From contig OY754469.1 of NCBI GenBank assembly GCA_963575645.1, positions 36,662,753 through 36,726,752 of the forward strand: 64,000 nucleotides of DNA, read 5' to 3'. The translations under genes and the position numbers were made by a program. The DNA is from Xanthostigma xanthostigma (taxonomy: Eukaryota > Arthropoda > Insecta > Raphidioptera > Raphidiidae). This document shows positions 45,838-57,108 of this stretch, one piece after another. Below the pieces are notes generated by a model that saw nothing but the letters and a program-made list of their open reading frames with translations, ran no database searches and had not been told where the DNA came from. Position 1 is the first letter of the stretch. Each line of letters begins with the position of its first letter.

Positions 45838-46014
45838 CTTACGAAGTCTCAGAGCTTAGAAAAAATTAATACAGAAAAATAGAACGTCAAATATGCTCCA
45901 AAAATTTTTTTTTGTTTTTTTGAGAAACCATCTAAATAAACATAAGACAATATTATCTATTGAAGGAGATTTATTTGGTTGAGGAACAATTGAAAAATAA
46001 GCTTTACCAGAATA

Positions 46015-46486
46015 GGGATGTTGAAAAAGTATCAATATTTTTAATTAAAAAACATCGATATTTTTAGCCGATATATTTTGATCCGATATATCGATACAAA
46101 ATATCTAATATCGAAAATTGTATCAAAAACGATATTTTTTTCTTATTTATGTAGGTAAGGTTTAAAAATATTACTTATAGAAGATAGGTATAGCTTTTTA
46201 GTTTTTGATATTTTTGTAATTATTATATTGCCTAATAAAAAGAAATACTGGTGAAAATACCTTAATTTTTATTGAGATTTTTTTACATTAAAATAATGTA
46301 CATTTTGTGTAAATAATACTATTGATAATATTAAGTTAAAATTTAAATACACTATTATTTTAACAACGCAAAATCTTTTGAAAATTTTACCGATATATCG
46401 ATATTTTTTCCTCGATATATCGACGTCGATATTGATATTTTTATTAATATCGATATATCGATATTTTTTTTCACTTCCGACATCCC
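46015..46486. mobile_element. MITE rich in ATCGATATATCGAT
   Basis: 472 bp from GGGATGTTGAAAAAGTATCA to TCACTTCCGACATCCC, with TA on both sides. Inside are many ATATCGATATATCGATATT repeats in both orientations. Non-coding. Confidence 0.7.
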
Positions 46487-46811
46487 TATACCAGAGTATC
46501 GCTTGTGGCCAACGTTTCGAAAATTATATTTTCATTCTCAGGGCCTTTTTCGAAACGTTGGCTACAAACTATACTCTGGTAAAGCTTATTTTTCAATTGT
46601 TCCTCAACCAAATAAATCTCCTTCAATACCTACATATTTTTGGAACAAAACTTCTGCTAACAATATTACCTATGTAATATATAAAAATGAATTCGGGACC
46701 TATACGTTCCTATACCATTCATCGGATTACGATGAAACTTTAGTGAGTTTTTGTGCTCGCGCCGCGAAGGTTCCTAGCTAAAATATTGTTGTAACAATTA
46801 TTATTATTTTG

Positions 46812-46932
46812 TTCAACATATTTATTAACGTAAGTTTGTAACATGAATATTATTTAAATATATTTATTAACGTAAGTTTGTAACATGAATATTATTTAAT
46901 TCAACACATTTATTAATTTAAGTTTTTTAACA
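46812..46932. repeat. Tandem repeat, period about 44 bp
   Basis: Two near-identical units and one diverged unit of ATTTATTAACGTAAGTTTGT then AACATGAATATTATTTAA. Confidence 0.8.
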
Positions 46933-47215
46933 TGAACACTACTTCCTAGTTCATACGCTCCGCTGCCATCTTGCCTCTGTTTCTCACACGACCACCAGGG
47001 TACACCAGTGGCGGCGTGGCTTTTTAAGACGTGGTGTTACATTGTGTTTTAAAATGGCACTGTTACACGCTAGAGCCGAATGCTCCACTACTGTTGTTGC
47101 TGCCGTGTTTCGTCTCAATCGCATGCGGGGTAGCGGCTAGTATAATGTATATTTTTTTGACTTCCTATTTTTCATTTGTATTTATTTTTTTCTAAGCTCT
47201 GAGACTTCTTAAGAA

Positions 47216-48246
47216 AAGTTTAAATAATTTATATGCGTAATATACAACTTATACAAGCTTAGCTAAAAGCAAATAACAGTTTTGGAGCTACTGATCTGCA
47301 TGCTTCTGGGGAAATTCAATTAAACAAAGTATGGACTGTCGTCGCTGTATCCTCATTATGTACATTCGTATCGGTAATATAGAACTTTGTGTTAACGGCG
47401 TAATTCGCCGTCGGCTTCTGCGATAATTTAGTTGGCAAAATTTCCTGCAGTTTTTGTAATTAAAAAGTCTGTAATATAAAAAAAATATTCCAATTAATAA
47501 TATACTAGCTGATTGTTTAAATAAACATTGTAAAAAGAACTGTTCGCAATTTCATTTTATATGTTTAATTAATTATTTTTGTTGCAAATTTAATCTTTAT
47601 TATTTCATATTCTGATTTATAGGATGTACAAAAATACAGGCGACCTGGTTATATAGATTATTTGTGTATAATAATTTGCAGCGAAATGTGCTTTGACTAT
47701 GACGCTGACAGTTATTTAATTTAAACAAATTGTTTCTCCACAGAACATTAAATGGAAATTCTTGAAACGCAGCAAAATTACAAAGCGCTTTTTTACTGCG
47801 CGATATTTAAATTGCAGAAACACAAGACTCATGCGATTTGTTGTGTTTACTGTAAACTTTCCATGACACCCTGTATGTACTTGGTGGCTTAATCACAATC
47901 TGCAGACATGATTATGTGAGCTGTCATATGCATTTTGAAATTGAATTCATTTTATTTTTATCTGCACCATTGTAATGTATGTCTGCTCTAACGTAGAAAA
48001 TTATTACATATTAATATTACAATGTAAACATCGAATGAAAGCACTTAAGGAATGAGCCTTTCACATTATTTCTTTCGTTTTTTTTATGGACTATTACACA
48101 GAGTTCGAGAGTCGAAAGGAGCCTGATGAAGTTTTTACCAAGGATTATATACCGGGTATTCAAAAAGTCCCGCAACGCCTGGATATCTCAAAGAGATTAA
48201 GTTTGTTTAAAAAATGTTGCGAATGAAAGTTGCTCAACTTGTTATA
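47216..48246. other. Unannotated stretch
   Basis: AT-rich; no gene and no element recognised. TATACCGGGTATTCAAAAAGT near 48150 is wording seen in other insect repeats. Confidence 0.4.
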
Positions 48247-48816
48247 ATAGTCAGTGCCCGTCGGCAAAAATTTTATTGATATACATACTCTCCCCAAACT
48301 TTGTATATGGCTTCATTAGGCCTAGTCTGACACCTATTCTCTCTATGACTTTTTTGATTTTGGGGCGTTTTCCCTCTAAAGTTTCCGGAAGATGTCGTTT
48401 TGACGACATGTAAAAATTTATAGATACTGTTTGTTTTTTTAAATGGAGAGCTTAAAAACTTCAACCAAAATGCTAAAATAATGGTCTCTGACAAATAACA
48501 TGAACCATTTAAAATATCTGACACCTCAAATACGTCGAACATATTCGAGGTGTCAGACATTTTAAATTATTCAGAGAACATTATTTTAGCGTTTTGGTTG
48601 AAGTTTTTAAGCTATCCAATTAAAAAAACAAACAGTATCTATAAATTTTTACATGTCGTCAAAATGACTTCTTTCGGAAACTTTAGAGGGAAAACGCCCC
48701 AAAATCAAGAAAAGTCATAGAGGAAATAGGTGTCAGACTAGGCCTACTGAAGCCATATACAAAGTTTGGGGAGAGTATGTATCAATAAAATTTTTGCCGA
48801 TGGGCACTCTGACTAT
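48247..48816. mobile_element. Foldback element F: nearly complete palindrome
   Basis: 570 bp that read almost the same on both strands. The ends are ATAGTCAGTGCCCGTCGGCA and TGCCGATGGGCACTCTGACTAT (TCAG vs CTCTGA), and the centre is near 48535 (ACCTCAAATACGTCGAACAT then ATTCGAGGTGT). Shared inner words include CTCCCCAAACTTTGTATATG, GGGGCGTTTTCCCTCTAAAG, CGTTTTGACGACATG and CTTAAAAACTTCAACCAAAA. No coding on either strand. A truncated relative is at 26540-26896. Confidence 0.88.
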
Positions 48817-49807
48817 ATGAACATGTATAGTAGATATATTATTATGATTTCTAAATTATACACATAAATGCATTACAAGTCAAATACACCAAACATTATA
48901 ACATACCTCAATGCAAGTTGATATGGTAAATTGTACAGATTATATTGCAGTACCTATACATGATCATTTGATCACTACATAAAAATGTTCTTTCTTTTGT
49001 TGTTTCTTCGATAACTGAATATAAATATGCTCTAAGTAGACGTTTCATGTAACGCCTAGACAGCTAGTGACACTCATGCTGTGTAATTTTGATAAATACT
49101 TTTTATCAAAGCGTCAACATTTCTGGACAGTTCATGAAAAGCACAGCTCTTTTTGACGGTGTTTCGTGAACCTGTCTACACCCAATAGCTTGGGCAGTCG
49201 TTTTACTAACTGTCTAGAAATGCTAATCTTTCGTTGAAACATATTATTAGAGTTGTAGAATATTTCACGAATTGTCTGGACATTTTACGAAGTGTGCATT
49301 TTACATCAGATGACTATGCGAGTTCCGACTCTCTCACTCCCCGTCCGCCCGTTTTTCTTTAATTCTTTATTTTCATTCTATTGTTGTCGTCTTCTTTCTG
49401 TCAACATTTTGTTGTGTATTCACTGAGATGAATAACAAGGTTCAGTTTACGTAATATTCTGTATGGTAATTTGGTTTGTTTGCTTATACAAATTGTGTAC
49501 TAAATAATTACCATATATATACATTTATAAGTAACTCAGAGAATCTTCTTTGTAGGATTGCTAAATCAAAATTGAAGATAGTCTGAAGATTGTTCCAATA
49601 AGTCTGGAGATATATATTCAATATTTAATAACCAAAAAAAAGCTTGTATTGTGGATATTACAAAGTATGACAAAATAATTAGATAATAATTAATCAATTC
49701 ATTTATTCAAATATAGTTGGGAACTAACGCGCAAAAAAACCATGTGGTTTCAACTTTCTGCCGCCTAGTACATAAGCTATTTAAGTAATTTAGAGCATTT
49801 TTTCTTA
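48817..49807. other. Unannotated stretch
   Basis: No gene. At 49040-49290 GTCTAGAAATG-, TGTCTGGACATTT- and TTCATGTAACG/TTTCGTGAACCTGTCT-type words recur loosely. This may be an old repeat. Confidence 0.35.
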
Positions 49808-50407
49808 TCTATACTCTATATTAATATATAAAGCTGAAGAGTTTGTTTGTTTGAACGCGCTAATCTCAGAAACTACTGGTTCGAATTGAAAAAAAATTTT
49901 TTTTGTTGGATGCCCATTTATCGAGGAAGGCTATATAATTGGAGCGGAACATTAATGAAAAATATTGCAAGATGTATTTCAAAATTAGTCCGTCCGACAA
50001 ATATTATCAGGTGAAATGCTTTAACTAAATATTGCAATATTAGCGCGTGACGGTCACAAAGTCGGATAGCTCAGTTGGTAGAGTGTAAGATTCTTAATGC
50101 CAGGGTCTTGGGTTCAAGCCTCACATCGGCGAATATATATATTTTTTAATTTTTTACATTGCTTTCTTCTAAGGCTTACATTACAATTTTTTAAAATTTT
50201 ATTACGACTAATTAAAATGAAATATTTATTATATGTATTGAAAGAAATTTTATTACCTAAAAAAAGTATAAACGTATTTTGAACGGTAACTCCGATAATT
50301 ATGAAGTTTGGACACAACATTCATCTCGGTAAACTAACATGAATATGCGTACTTATGTCCCTTCCTTCCTTATTCGTTCTTTTGCACCCGGGTGAAAGGA
50401 GCGCTAG
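49808..50407 (+). mobile_element. Helitron with tRNA-Lys-like block, copy 3
   Basis: 600 bp, start TCTATACTCTATATTAATAT, end GAGCGCTAG then T. It has lost part of the terminal hairpin (CACCCGGGTGAAAGGAGCG). Same backbone as the 28958 and 39253 copies. Confidence 0.8.
50060..50132 (+). ncRNA. tRNA-Lys(CTT)-like block in Helitron copy 3
   Basis: GGATAGCTCAGTTGGTAGAG is an intact tRNA-Lys D-arm. AAGATTCTTAATGC holds the CTT anticodon, and TCTTGGGTTCAAGCC is the T-arm. The best box A of the three copies. Acceptor pairing (GTCGGAT with ATCGGCG) is poor. Confidence 0.75.
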
Positions 50408-51112
50408 TATGATATATAGGCGGAATATGAACTCATTTTAGGATAAAAAATGTCAAAGATGGTAAAAAAATTATTAAAACTAAAACTTCTGCCGCTTCGT
50501 TTTTAGGTTCTGTTAGAGCCAAATGACCGGGAAATACCAGCGGCAGAAAGTGTATTTATGTTCATAAATCCATTTGTATGTAATGAAATTATAACAAAAA
50601 AAAAACTCCGGGTCGCAGTGCGAAACCCTGCCGACATATAGTGTATTTGCTTTTATAAGCAGTGTGGCTCTATTATATGAACTTAACTTTGTTTTTGGAC
50701 AAAATAAAAAAAATTACCCCTTAATACAACCCTTAAACCATTTTTTTACTTAATTTCAATACTACATATCAATTCAACATCTGTACCAAATTATATACAC
50801 TCTTCAGTATGTAAAATCCATATCAGAAACTTGTGTTTTCATAAAATTTGTAAGTCCGGTCCTGTCGGGCCGATTTTATTAAAATTTAAGCAGCACATTT
50901 TAATAATTACTAAAGGGTTAAATTTCAAATTTGAAACTGTTCCGAAAATTTTTTCGGTATTTTTGGGCCCGAAAACTTTTTTCAACCCCTAAATACCACC
51001 CTTAACATGGCCCGATTGGGCCCATTTTAAATAGGCTTCGTGCGGTGATGGATTTCAACATGTGGTCCAAATTTCGTTAAAATCAATTAACTCCTTCGAA
51101 AGTTATAGCCCG

Positions 51113-51210
<98 letters not shown>

Positions 51211-51674
51211 AATATATATATACATATATATATAAACATTTCCAAAAATGGTGCCAAAGTGTTTAGGAGGCTATGAAACGTCGAGAAATTTTGGTCCGAC
51301 CCCTAGGTCCCGCCATCCGACCGACGCCAATAGTGTAAGTGCCTTATGGCAAATACACTAATAATTTGAGAGTAGCTTTCCATACATTGAACTGAGAGAT
51401 GAAAATTTGTATTTTCGCGTACCCCTTTGCATGGAGTATCGTTAGACAAGTCTTTAAAAATGCATTGAAAGCTCTTAAGTGACTTCTTGTTGGTGAATCT
51501 TTTCAGAGAAATAAGCTTCTATAGACGTTAATAAAGTGTGACGCCCCCCCCCTCTAATTTTACAATCATGTGTTTAAAACATCTGCAAAAATCAAGCACT
51601 TTATAAATACTTTCAACTAAAATTGTTTCAAACGAAATATTACGTTAACAAGTTTTTTAGATATACACTTAAGT
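50408..51674. other. Repeat-derived stretch with a long (TA)n
   Basis: Contains the inverse of the window's first 50 bases (50836-50885) and a TA microsatellite at 51116-51235. Words such as GTCCGGTCCTGTCGGGCCGA, GGGCCCGAAAACTTTTTTCA and CCGACCCCTAGGTCCCGCC look like a transposon body, but no frame is open. Confidence 0.5.
51116..51235. repeat. (TA)n microsatellite
   Basis: About 38 uninterrupted TA units, then imperfect TATATAAATATATA-type units. Confidence 0.95.
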
Positions 51675-51917
51675 CAGGGGTCGGCACCTTTTAAGACGGA
51701 AGAGCCAAAAGTTACGATTTACAAAAATCCAAGTTTTTAAAGAGCTACTAAACATTTTCGTTTCAGTATTATAGATAGATAGATAGATAGATAAATTTAT
51801 TGTCCATAATAGCTATACAGCAGGAGTTCGTCATAAATTTCTTAATTAAAATTAATTTAAAAAAATTCTTGTACTGAATATAGACAAGCTTTAATTAAAA
51901 ATGATTTAAGCTCCCTT

Positions 51918-53122
51918 TTAACTCTTTGCTGCACGAGATTTCACAAGTTTTCTAGACCCTTGCTGCACGAGAAATTAAAGAAGAAAAAATCTTCATTTTT
52001 TTTTACTTTGATAAAAGTTATTATAACAAAAAATTATTTTGCATAAAAAAAAAATTAAAAAAATTTACCAAAAGGGCTTTTTGAGGAGATACAAATTTTG
52101 AACCAATATGCAGCAAATGACTATTCTTGATTGAAATAATAATTTTATTGAAAATAACAATTTTATTCAAAATAATAAATTATTCAAAAATATGAAAATA
52201 ATAAAACAATTCTTTGAAAATTAATGATAATAATATTTTCTAAAATTTTGTTAGTAAGCAAAATATTAAATAGCTTATATGGTATGCAAGTAATGCTGTC
52301 GAGTGCTTCAACTGCATCTCCTAAGCCACATTGTGATTGAAAATCAGACGGTGGCTGTAGGGCAGAAATATTATAGATTTCCCAAACCGCGTTATTTAGA
52401 TCTGCTTGTTTTGGGTTTACAGACAGCGGCAGCTCATCATCATCAGAACTGTAACTTGAATCGTTATTATTCTGGTTTCGAATTTCCTCTATATACCTAC
52501 TCTTCCTCATCTGTACCGTCAATATCAGACTCTGAATCACTCGGTATACACTCAGTATCTTCAATACTGTTTATAATATCATTTATTTGATCAGAAGACA
52601 TCGCAGCCAGATTAAACTTACGTAACGTTCGTTTGCAATTCTCCATATTCTATACCAAAATTGTAACAAAAATTTAGATACATTTTCACTTTATGGCATA
52701 ATGGTACAAAAATTGGTCTCAAGAAATTTATAAATAATTCAAAAATTTTAAAAAATAAATCGAATGTACATATAACAAACTAAACTAGAGCCATAAGTAA
52801 ATGATTTTATAGAGCAATATGACTAAAAACAAACATACCTCAGATATTATCCAATATATAACACTTGACGCGAAAATAACCTCAAACTTACAAAAACTAT
52901 GCATTTAATTCAGACACGAAACGTCAAATAAACGGTAAGTATAAATTGCTCACGTTGGTCCTAATAGTGTGAAGAATGAGTGGTGAAGGTGGTTCAAGAT
53001 TTGTGTCGATGTGCAGCTTGAAATAAATTATTTTCTAGGTGGTACATTTTATGTACCAATATGTCATATCTAGCTAGAATTTGGTGGTTTAAATTTCAAT
53101 CCCATATGCCGGAAAGAGTTAA
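51918..53122. mobile_element. piggyBac-like element with TTAA duplication
   Basis: Starts TTAACTCTTTGCTGCACGAG, and on the other strand starts TTAACTCTTTCCGGCATATG, so the ends share TTAACTCTTT. TTAA flanks both sides (51918-51921, 53119-53122). The interrupted LINE frame confirms both borders. Length 1.2 kb, with a decayed transposase N-terminus (next entry). A subterminal repeat GCTGCACGAGA occurs twice at the left end (51927, 51961). Confidence 0.88.
52190..52650 (-). pseudogene. piggyBac-like transposase N-terminal fragment, frameshifted
   Basis: On the minus strand an ATG near 52650 opens MENCKRTLRKFNLAAMSSDQ and an acidic stretch ending DIDGTDEEE before a stop. One frame over, the text continues with acidic SSDDDELPLS, then FNILLTNKILENI, which recalls the (Y/F)FxLFxTDELLExI segment of piggyBac transposases. 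The catalytic DDD domain is absent. The TTAA borders support the assignment. Confidence 0.65.
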
Positions 53123-53732
53123 ATTTAAGAAAAGGTAAATTCTTCAGTTCTATAGGAAGGCAGTTATAGAAATTTAGGGGCAGAGTATTCGGGGCTATTT
53201 TGATAAAGACTAAGATTTGGTTTCGGAAGAATAATTGAGTTCTTATTACGCGTTTGGTAGCTATGTATTGTACTGTGAGTTGGATATTTAGTAACAAATT
53301 TCTGCAAATGACATAGAGAGTGATAAATGTAAATAGATGGAACTGTTAATATTTGATTTGCCTTAAAACAATTTTTACAACTGTCACGAAAGCCTAGATT
53401 GAAAACAATTCTTATAGCTTTTTTCTGCATTAAAAATACTCTATGGAGATCGGATGCACTGCTACCCCAAAACATGATTCCGTATTTAACATGCTGATAG
53501 AAGTATAGTATTTGCTTATATAGGTATAATATATATATCCGAGGACGACACGTTGTGACGGGGGCGGTGCGAGCGAGACGCGAGTGGAAATGACTGAGAG
53601 ATAGACATAGTACTCAATCATGGATCAATTGGACGATTTTTAAGGGTTCATATAATAAAATAATTATTTTTTACGTATGGAACTGGAGAGCCGCAACTTT
53701 ACATCAAAAGAGCCGCAGGTTGCCGACCCCTG

Positions 53733-54323
53733 ACTTATTTCGATGATCGGTTTTTATTTTAAACATATCAAAATGTAGCTACAACTCGATTTCTAACAAG
53801 TATTGTAACTCTCGATGTGACAATCAGCGTAAATTTTAGAACGAAACCTTCCGGCGTTCGCTTTGCGTCTACCGTAGCACAATAATGGTTGGCAGTTTAT
53901 AAAACGCATTGTTCAAACCTCAACAGTGACCCGACTTAGCTGAAGCGGTCAGTTCACAGTTTACCGGTTAGAGGTCGCTTTATGACCTCGATTGGTTTTA
54001 TACAGGTGTTACGTTTTTAACTCGAAACAAAACAAACATACTTATATCTACATTATAACTAAAAAAAACATGTTTTGTGTCATTTACATTTAAGAACTTT
54101 ATTTGTAACAATTGTTTCGCAGAGCGCAGCAGTTTCGTCAAACGCAGGGGCCTCGTCAGACAAAGATAGTTTAAGATTTTTGCTCGAGGATGCCACTTTG
54201 CTGTGCAAAACAGCTATGTAAATAAATTAAAACCTTGTGCTTTGTTTAATTAATTTGCATCAAATAACGGCTGAATCTCTTGTAAATTTTTTTACAAGTC
54301 ATTACACGCACATGTCAGTGTAG
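53733..54323. other. Unannotated stretch before the palindrome array
   Basis: Contains a repeat shared with 478-600 (AAGAACTTTATTTGTAACAA then TTGTTTCG, at 54092-54122). No gene. Confidence 0.45.
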
Positions 54324-55468
54324 AGAACATGTTCTTTATAGATGTTCGACTCAATTCCTCAGCTGATTTGCATTTACCTACATCATATACAATTATAAAT
54401 AAAAACATTACATGTAACTCCAGTGAAGAGAACATGTTCTATTCGACTGAGTTTTTTGTAAATGTGTTTGTATACCTACAGGTCATCATGTGTAAAAGTT
54501 AGGAAAAAGAAGAAGTTCATTTTGAAAGTTCTGTGCATTTCCTCAGTTGAATTTGTTGCAAATGTATTTAAATAACGCCAGTCAAGAGAACATGTTCTCT
54601 TCAAAAAGTTTTGTTCAGTTCTTCGACTGATTTCCGTGTAGCATTGCTTAAATAAAAGTTATCGTATGCGACTCTAATGTATAAGAACATATTCTCTTTG
54701 AAAGTTCTGCCTAATTCCTTAGCTGATTTTCTTGTAACTGTATCAAAATACAAGTAAGTATAAAGGTCAGTGAAATGAGCAAGTTGCTTTGGAGCTCTGC
54801 TCATTTTCTTTTATGTTGTTTAAATAACGCCAGTAAAAGAACATGTTCTGTTAAGAAGTTTTGTTCAATCCTTCGACCAATTTTCGTATATCGTTGTTTA
54901 AATAAAAGTAATCGTTTGTAACTCCAGTGATAAGATCATGTTCTCTTTGGATGTTATGTTCAGTTCGTGTAGGACTATTCGAGCGCCTGTTTAGCGCCCA
55001 ATAATTCTATGCAATGTGCCGCGTGTAGCACCAGTTATGAGAACATGTTCTCTTTGGATGTTATGTTTAGTTTGTCGGTCGGCGATTGAGCAGCACTATT
55101 TGAATTTTGTACATTTGTAGCCATGCGCCGTAAGTAATATCAGTTATAAGGACATGTTCGCTTTGGATGTTATGTTCAGCGCGTCGATCGGCTCTTGAGT
55201 AGCACTCTTCGAATTACAAACACCTGCAGCCACGCGCCGAGTGTAATACCAGTTATGAGAACATGTTCTCTTTGAATGTTAAATTCAGTTCGTCGTCCGG
55301 ATATTGAGTAGCACTTTTCGGCTGCGTGTAAACCAGTATGAGAACATGTTCTCTTGGGATGTCATGTTCAGTTTGTCGTTCGGCTCTTGACTTTTGAGTA
55401 GCACTCTTCGAATTTCAAACACCTGAAGCCACGTGGCGTGTGTAATACCAGTTATGAGAACATGTTCT
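54324..55468. repeat. Array of eleven AGAACATGTTCT palindromes
   Basis: The 12-bp palindrome AGAACATGTTCT starts at 54324, 54429, 54587, 54838, 55040, 55258, 55341 and 55457. One- or two-base variants start at 54684, 54933 and 55149. Spacing is 83-158 bp, mostly near 105. From about 54920 on, the right flank CTCTTTGGATGTTATGTTCA and the left flank CCAGTTATG are also shared, and GAGTAGCACTCTTCGAATT recurs. Earlier units share GTTCAGTTCTTCGACTGATT-like words. So this is an old, diverged tandem repeat whose palindrome is the best-kept part. GAACATGTTC fits the p53-family half-site RRRCWWGYYY. No coding. Confidence 0.85.
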
Positions 55469-55831
55469 CTTTGGATTTTATATTCAGTTTGTTCTCGCAT
55501 AACACTATTCGAACACCTGTAGCATACTATATCCACGCCATGGGCCGTGTGGTAACATACATAAATACCGAGTGAGAGATAAGTGAAGAGCGGAACATGT
55601 GAGTGATTCATAGACGAGGTTAGTAACGCGTCACTGGACTGACTTTGATGGAACTTGTCACTCAGTCATGTGTCTGTGTGCACTGAACGAACATCGGGGA
55701 ACCCCCACATCGTGTACAAGTAGGTGGTGACGAATATAATATTGACTGAAACCGGACTGCTTACTCGTTTTGTGACCGAACGATTTTCAAATAAGTGTTA
55801 TTTTAACCTTGCGATACTGAGACTAAGAATT
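55469..55831. other. Sequence after the palindrome array
   Basis: A weaker relative of the palindrome occurs at about 55590 (GCGGAACATGTGAG). No gene is seen. GGGGAACCCCCACATCG (55695-55711) is a short inverted word. Confidence 0.4.
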
Positions 55832-56212
55832 AGAATTAGAATTTATTTATCCAAAGACATACAATTATGTATAGGATTCGTCGAACGAAGATAAATCTTA
55901 TTTACAACTCATTAACCATAAAATCGTCTACCTTATACAGACATTGTTTAAAAAGAGCAGTCTTCAATACTCTTTTGAATTTCGAAATTTTTAAATTTTT
56001 TAAACTGTCTGGCAATTTATTGAATATTTTCAATGCATTATATTCAGCGCTCTTATTAAACAACATCAGTGTAGATTTCGGTAAAATAACATTAGAATTA
56101 TTCCTTGTGTCATGTCCATGGATAGCCTGAAACGTATCATAATTATGAAACGTCGTTTTATAAAACATAAAGTAAAATAGACGTACATAGACGGCACAGT
56201 TAAAATACATTT
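55832..56212 (-). pseudogene. LINE reverse-transcriptase C-terminal remnant
   Basis: The minus-strand frame ends HGHDTRNNSNVILPKSTLML, FNKSAEYNALKIFNKLPDSL, KFKRVLKTALFKQCLYKVDD then a stop. This is the usual C-terminal tail of CR1/Jockey-type LINEs (xxxTRxxxxLxLP...A..LFNKLPxxIK...FKxxLKxxLxxxxYYSxxEF). A tail of repeated TTCTAA units (55828-55848) follows. The rest is lost by 5' truncation. It is a different family from the LINE at 51770. Confidence 0.75.
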
Positions 56213-56389
56213 TTCTGTAAATATTTGTTTACAGCTGGCACGAAAATTTAGAAATTACGCGGATTGCTTATTGCGCATGTCCGGTGATTTATCACACCGG
56301 CTTTATAGGTTTGTACATTTATCTTGTACGTTGATTATTGCAATTGATTACATAGGTTGCGTCGTTCCTTCTGACCAATCAGTGTAAAT

Positions 56390-56915
56390 TAGTGATGTGC
56401 CGTATATCCGTATCCGCAAATATTCGAGGGAGAAAAAAGATCCGTATCCGTATTCCTATCCGTTAGTTTTTGGCGGATCTTTTACGGATATTTTACCTTA
56501 TTAATTTTCAATTCATAGATGATTAGGTAATAATGAAAAACTGTTAAATTCCATTCAGATTATTATTTTTATTTTTTAAAATCGTATTTGGCACCTTTAT
56601 ATTGCAAACATTTATCGTGTTGAGTACCATACCAATAGTACATAAACTCAAAGGTATTAAAAAACTGTCTTTATAATGAGATATTGCACATCGATCTTTG
56701 GAAAGAGACAATCTGTTATGAGAGTTAACTCTTAAAGAGATCAATAACTTTTTCCCATAACAGAGAGTCTCTTTCCAAAGGTCGATGTGCAATATTTACC
56801 GCCGCATACTCTAAGAAAGTTAAGACCCGTATCCGTATCCGCGGAACTTGAAACCAAATATTTATTCAGATCCGTATCCGCGGATATACATTTTTAACGA
56901 TCCGGCACATCACTA
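56390..56915. mobile_element. hAT-type MITE (TAGTGATGTGCCG family), copy 2
   Basis: 526 bp, inverted orientation of 24890-25399. Ends TAGTGATGTGCCGTATATCC and GATCCGGCACATCACTA. Target duplication GTGTAAAT / GTGCAAAT (7 of 8). Confidence 0.87.
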
Positions 56916-57108
56916 GTGCAAATGCGGCCGTTTATTTACTTATTTATTTAATTTAATTCCAAAATAATAATGGTATACATTTTTTTATAAATTTTAATGT
57001 AGGAATAATCCTGCCTAACTTGGCTGCAGCCAGTGCTGGGGCAGGAATATATGTTTAATAAAGATTAAAAATGATAAAAAATACAATTATATGATGATAT
57101 TACAAATA

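Larger units (their letters stand above)
45838..47215. mobile_element. Inverted-repeat block holding a MITE and a Helitron end
   Basis: Outer inverse words at 45840-45875 and 47180-47215 (GTCTCAGAGCTTAGAAAAAA and inverse). A second perfect pair is 45961-46012 / 46576-46627 (GAAGGAGATTTATTTGGTTG). A third small pair surrounds CCAACGTTTCGAAAA (46510-46565). A MITE is inserted at 46015-46486. Near 47130-47145 there is a Helitron-like end, GCGGGGTAGCGGCTAG then T. Confidence 0.65.
51770..53530 (-). mobile_element. 5'-truncated LINE with (TCTA)n tail, interrupted by piggyBac
   Basis: On the minus strand the frame reads YFYQHVKYGIMFWGSSASDL, then LMQKKAIRIVFNLG, RDSCKNCFKANQILTVPSIY and FLNCLPIELKNLPFLKF. 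This is the thumb/C-terminal part of a CR1/Jockey-type reverse transcriptase. Across the piggyBac insertion the same frame continues as KRELKSFLIKACLYSVQEFF when one TTAA is removed. A run of TCTA units (GATA on the plus strand, 51772-51791) forms the 3' tail. Most of the protein is missing by 5' truncation. Confidence 0.85.
51675..53732. mobile_element. hAT element interrupted by a LINE and a piggyBac
   Basis: Ends CAGGGGTCGGCACCTTTTAA and GCAGGTTGCCGACCCCTG are hAT inverted repeats. Flanks ACTTAAGT and ACTTATTT agree at 6 of 8 bases. Just inside both ends is AAGAGCC-type wording (GGAAGAGCCAAAAG, AAAAGAGCCGCAGG). Only about 300 bp belong to the hAT itself; the rest is the nested LINE (about 51770-53530). 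Confidence 0.85.

Noticed and set aside
52303-52590. 95-codon plus-strand frame
   Set aside because: Shadow of the piggyBac-like fragment on the minus strand.
54324-55468. Glucocorticoid-receptor-type response elements
   Set aside because: The true element needs a 3-bp spacer between AGAACA and TGTTCT. Here the halves touch, and insects lack that receptor class. Kept only as an unexplained palindrome array.
54324-55468. CRISPR array
   Set aside because: Repeat spacing is irregular and the spacers are too long and related to each other. Everything else in the window is animal nuclear DNA.
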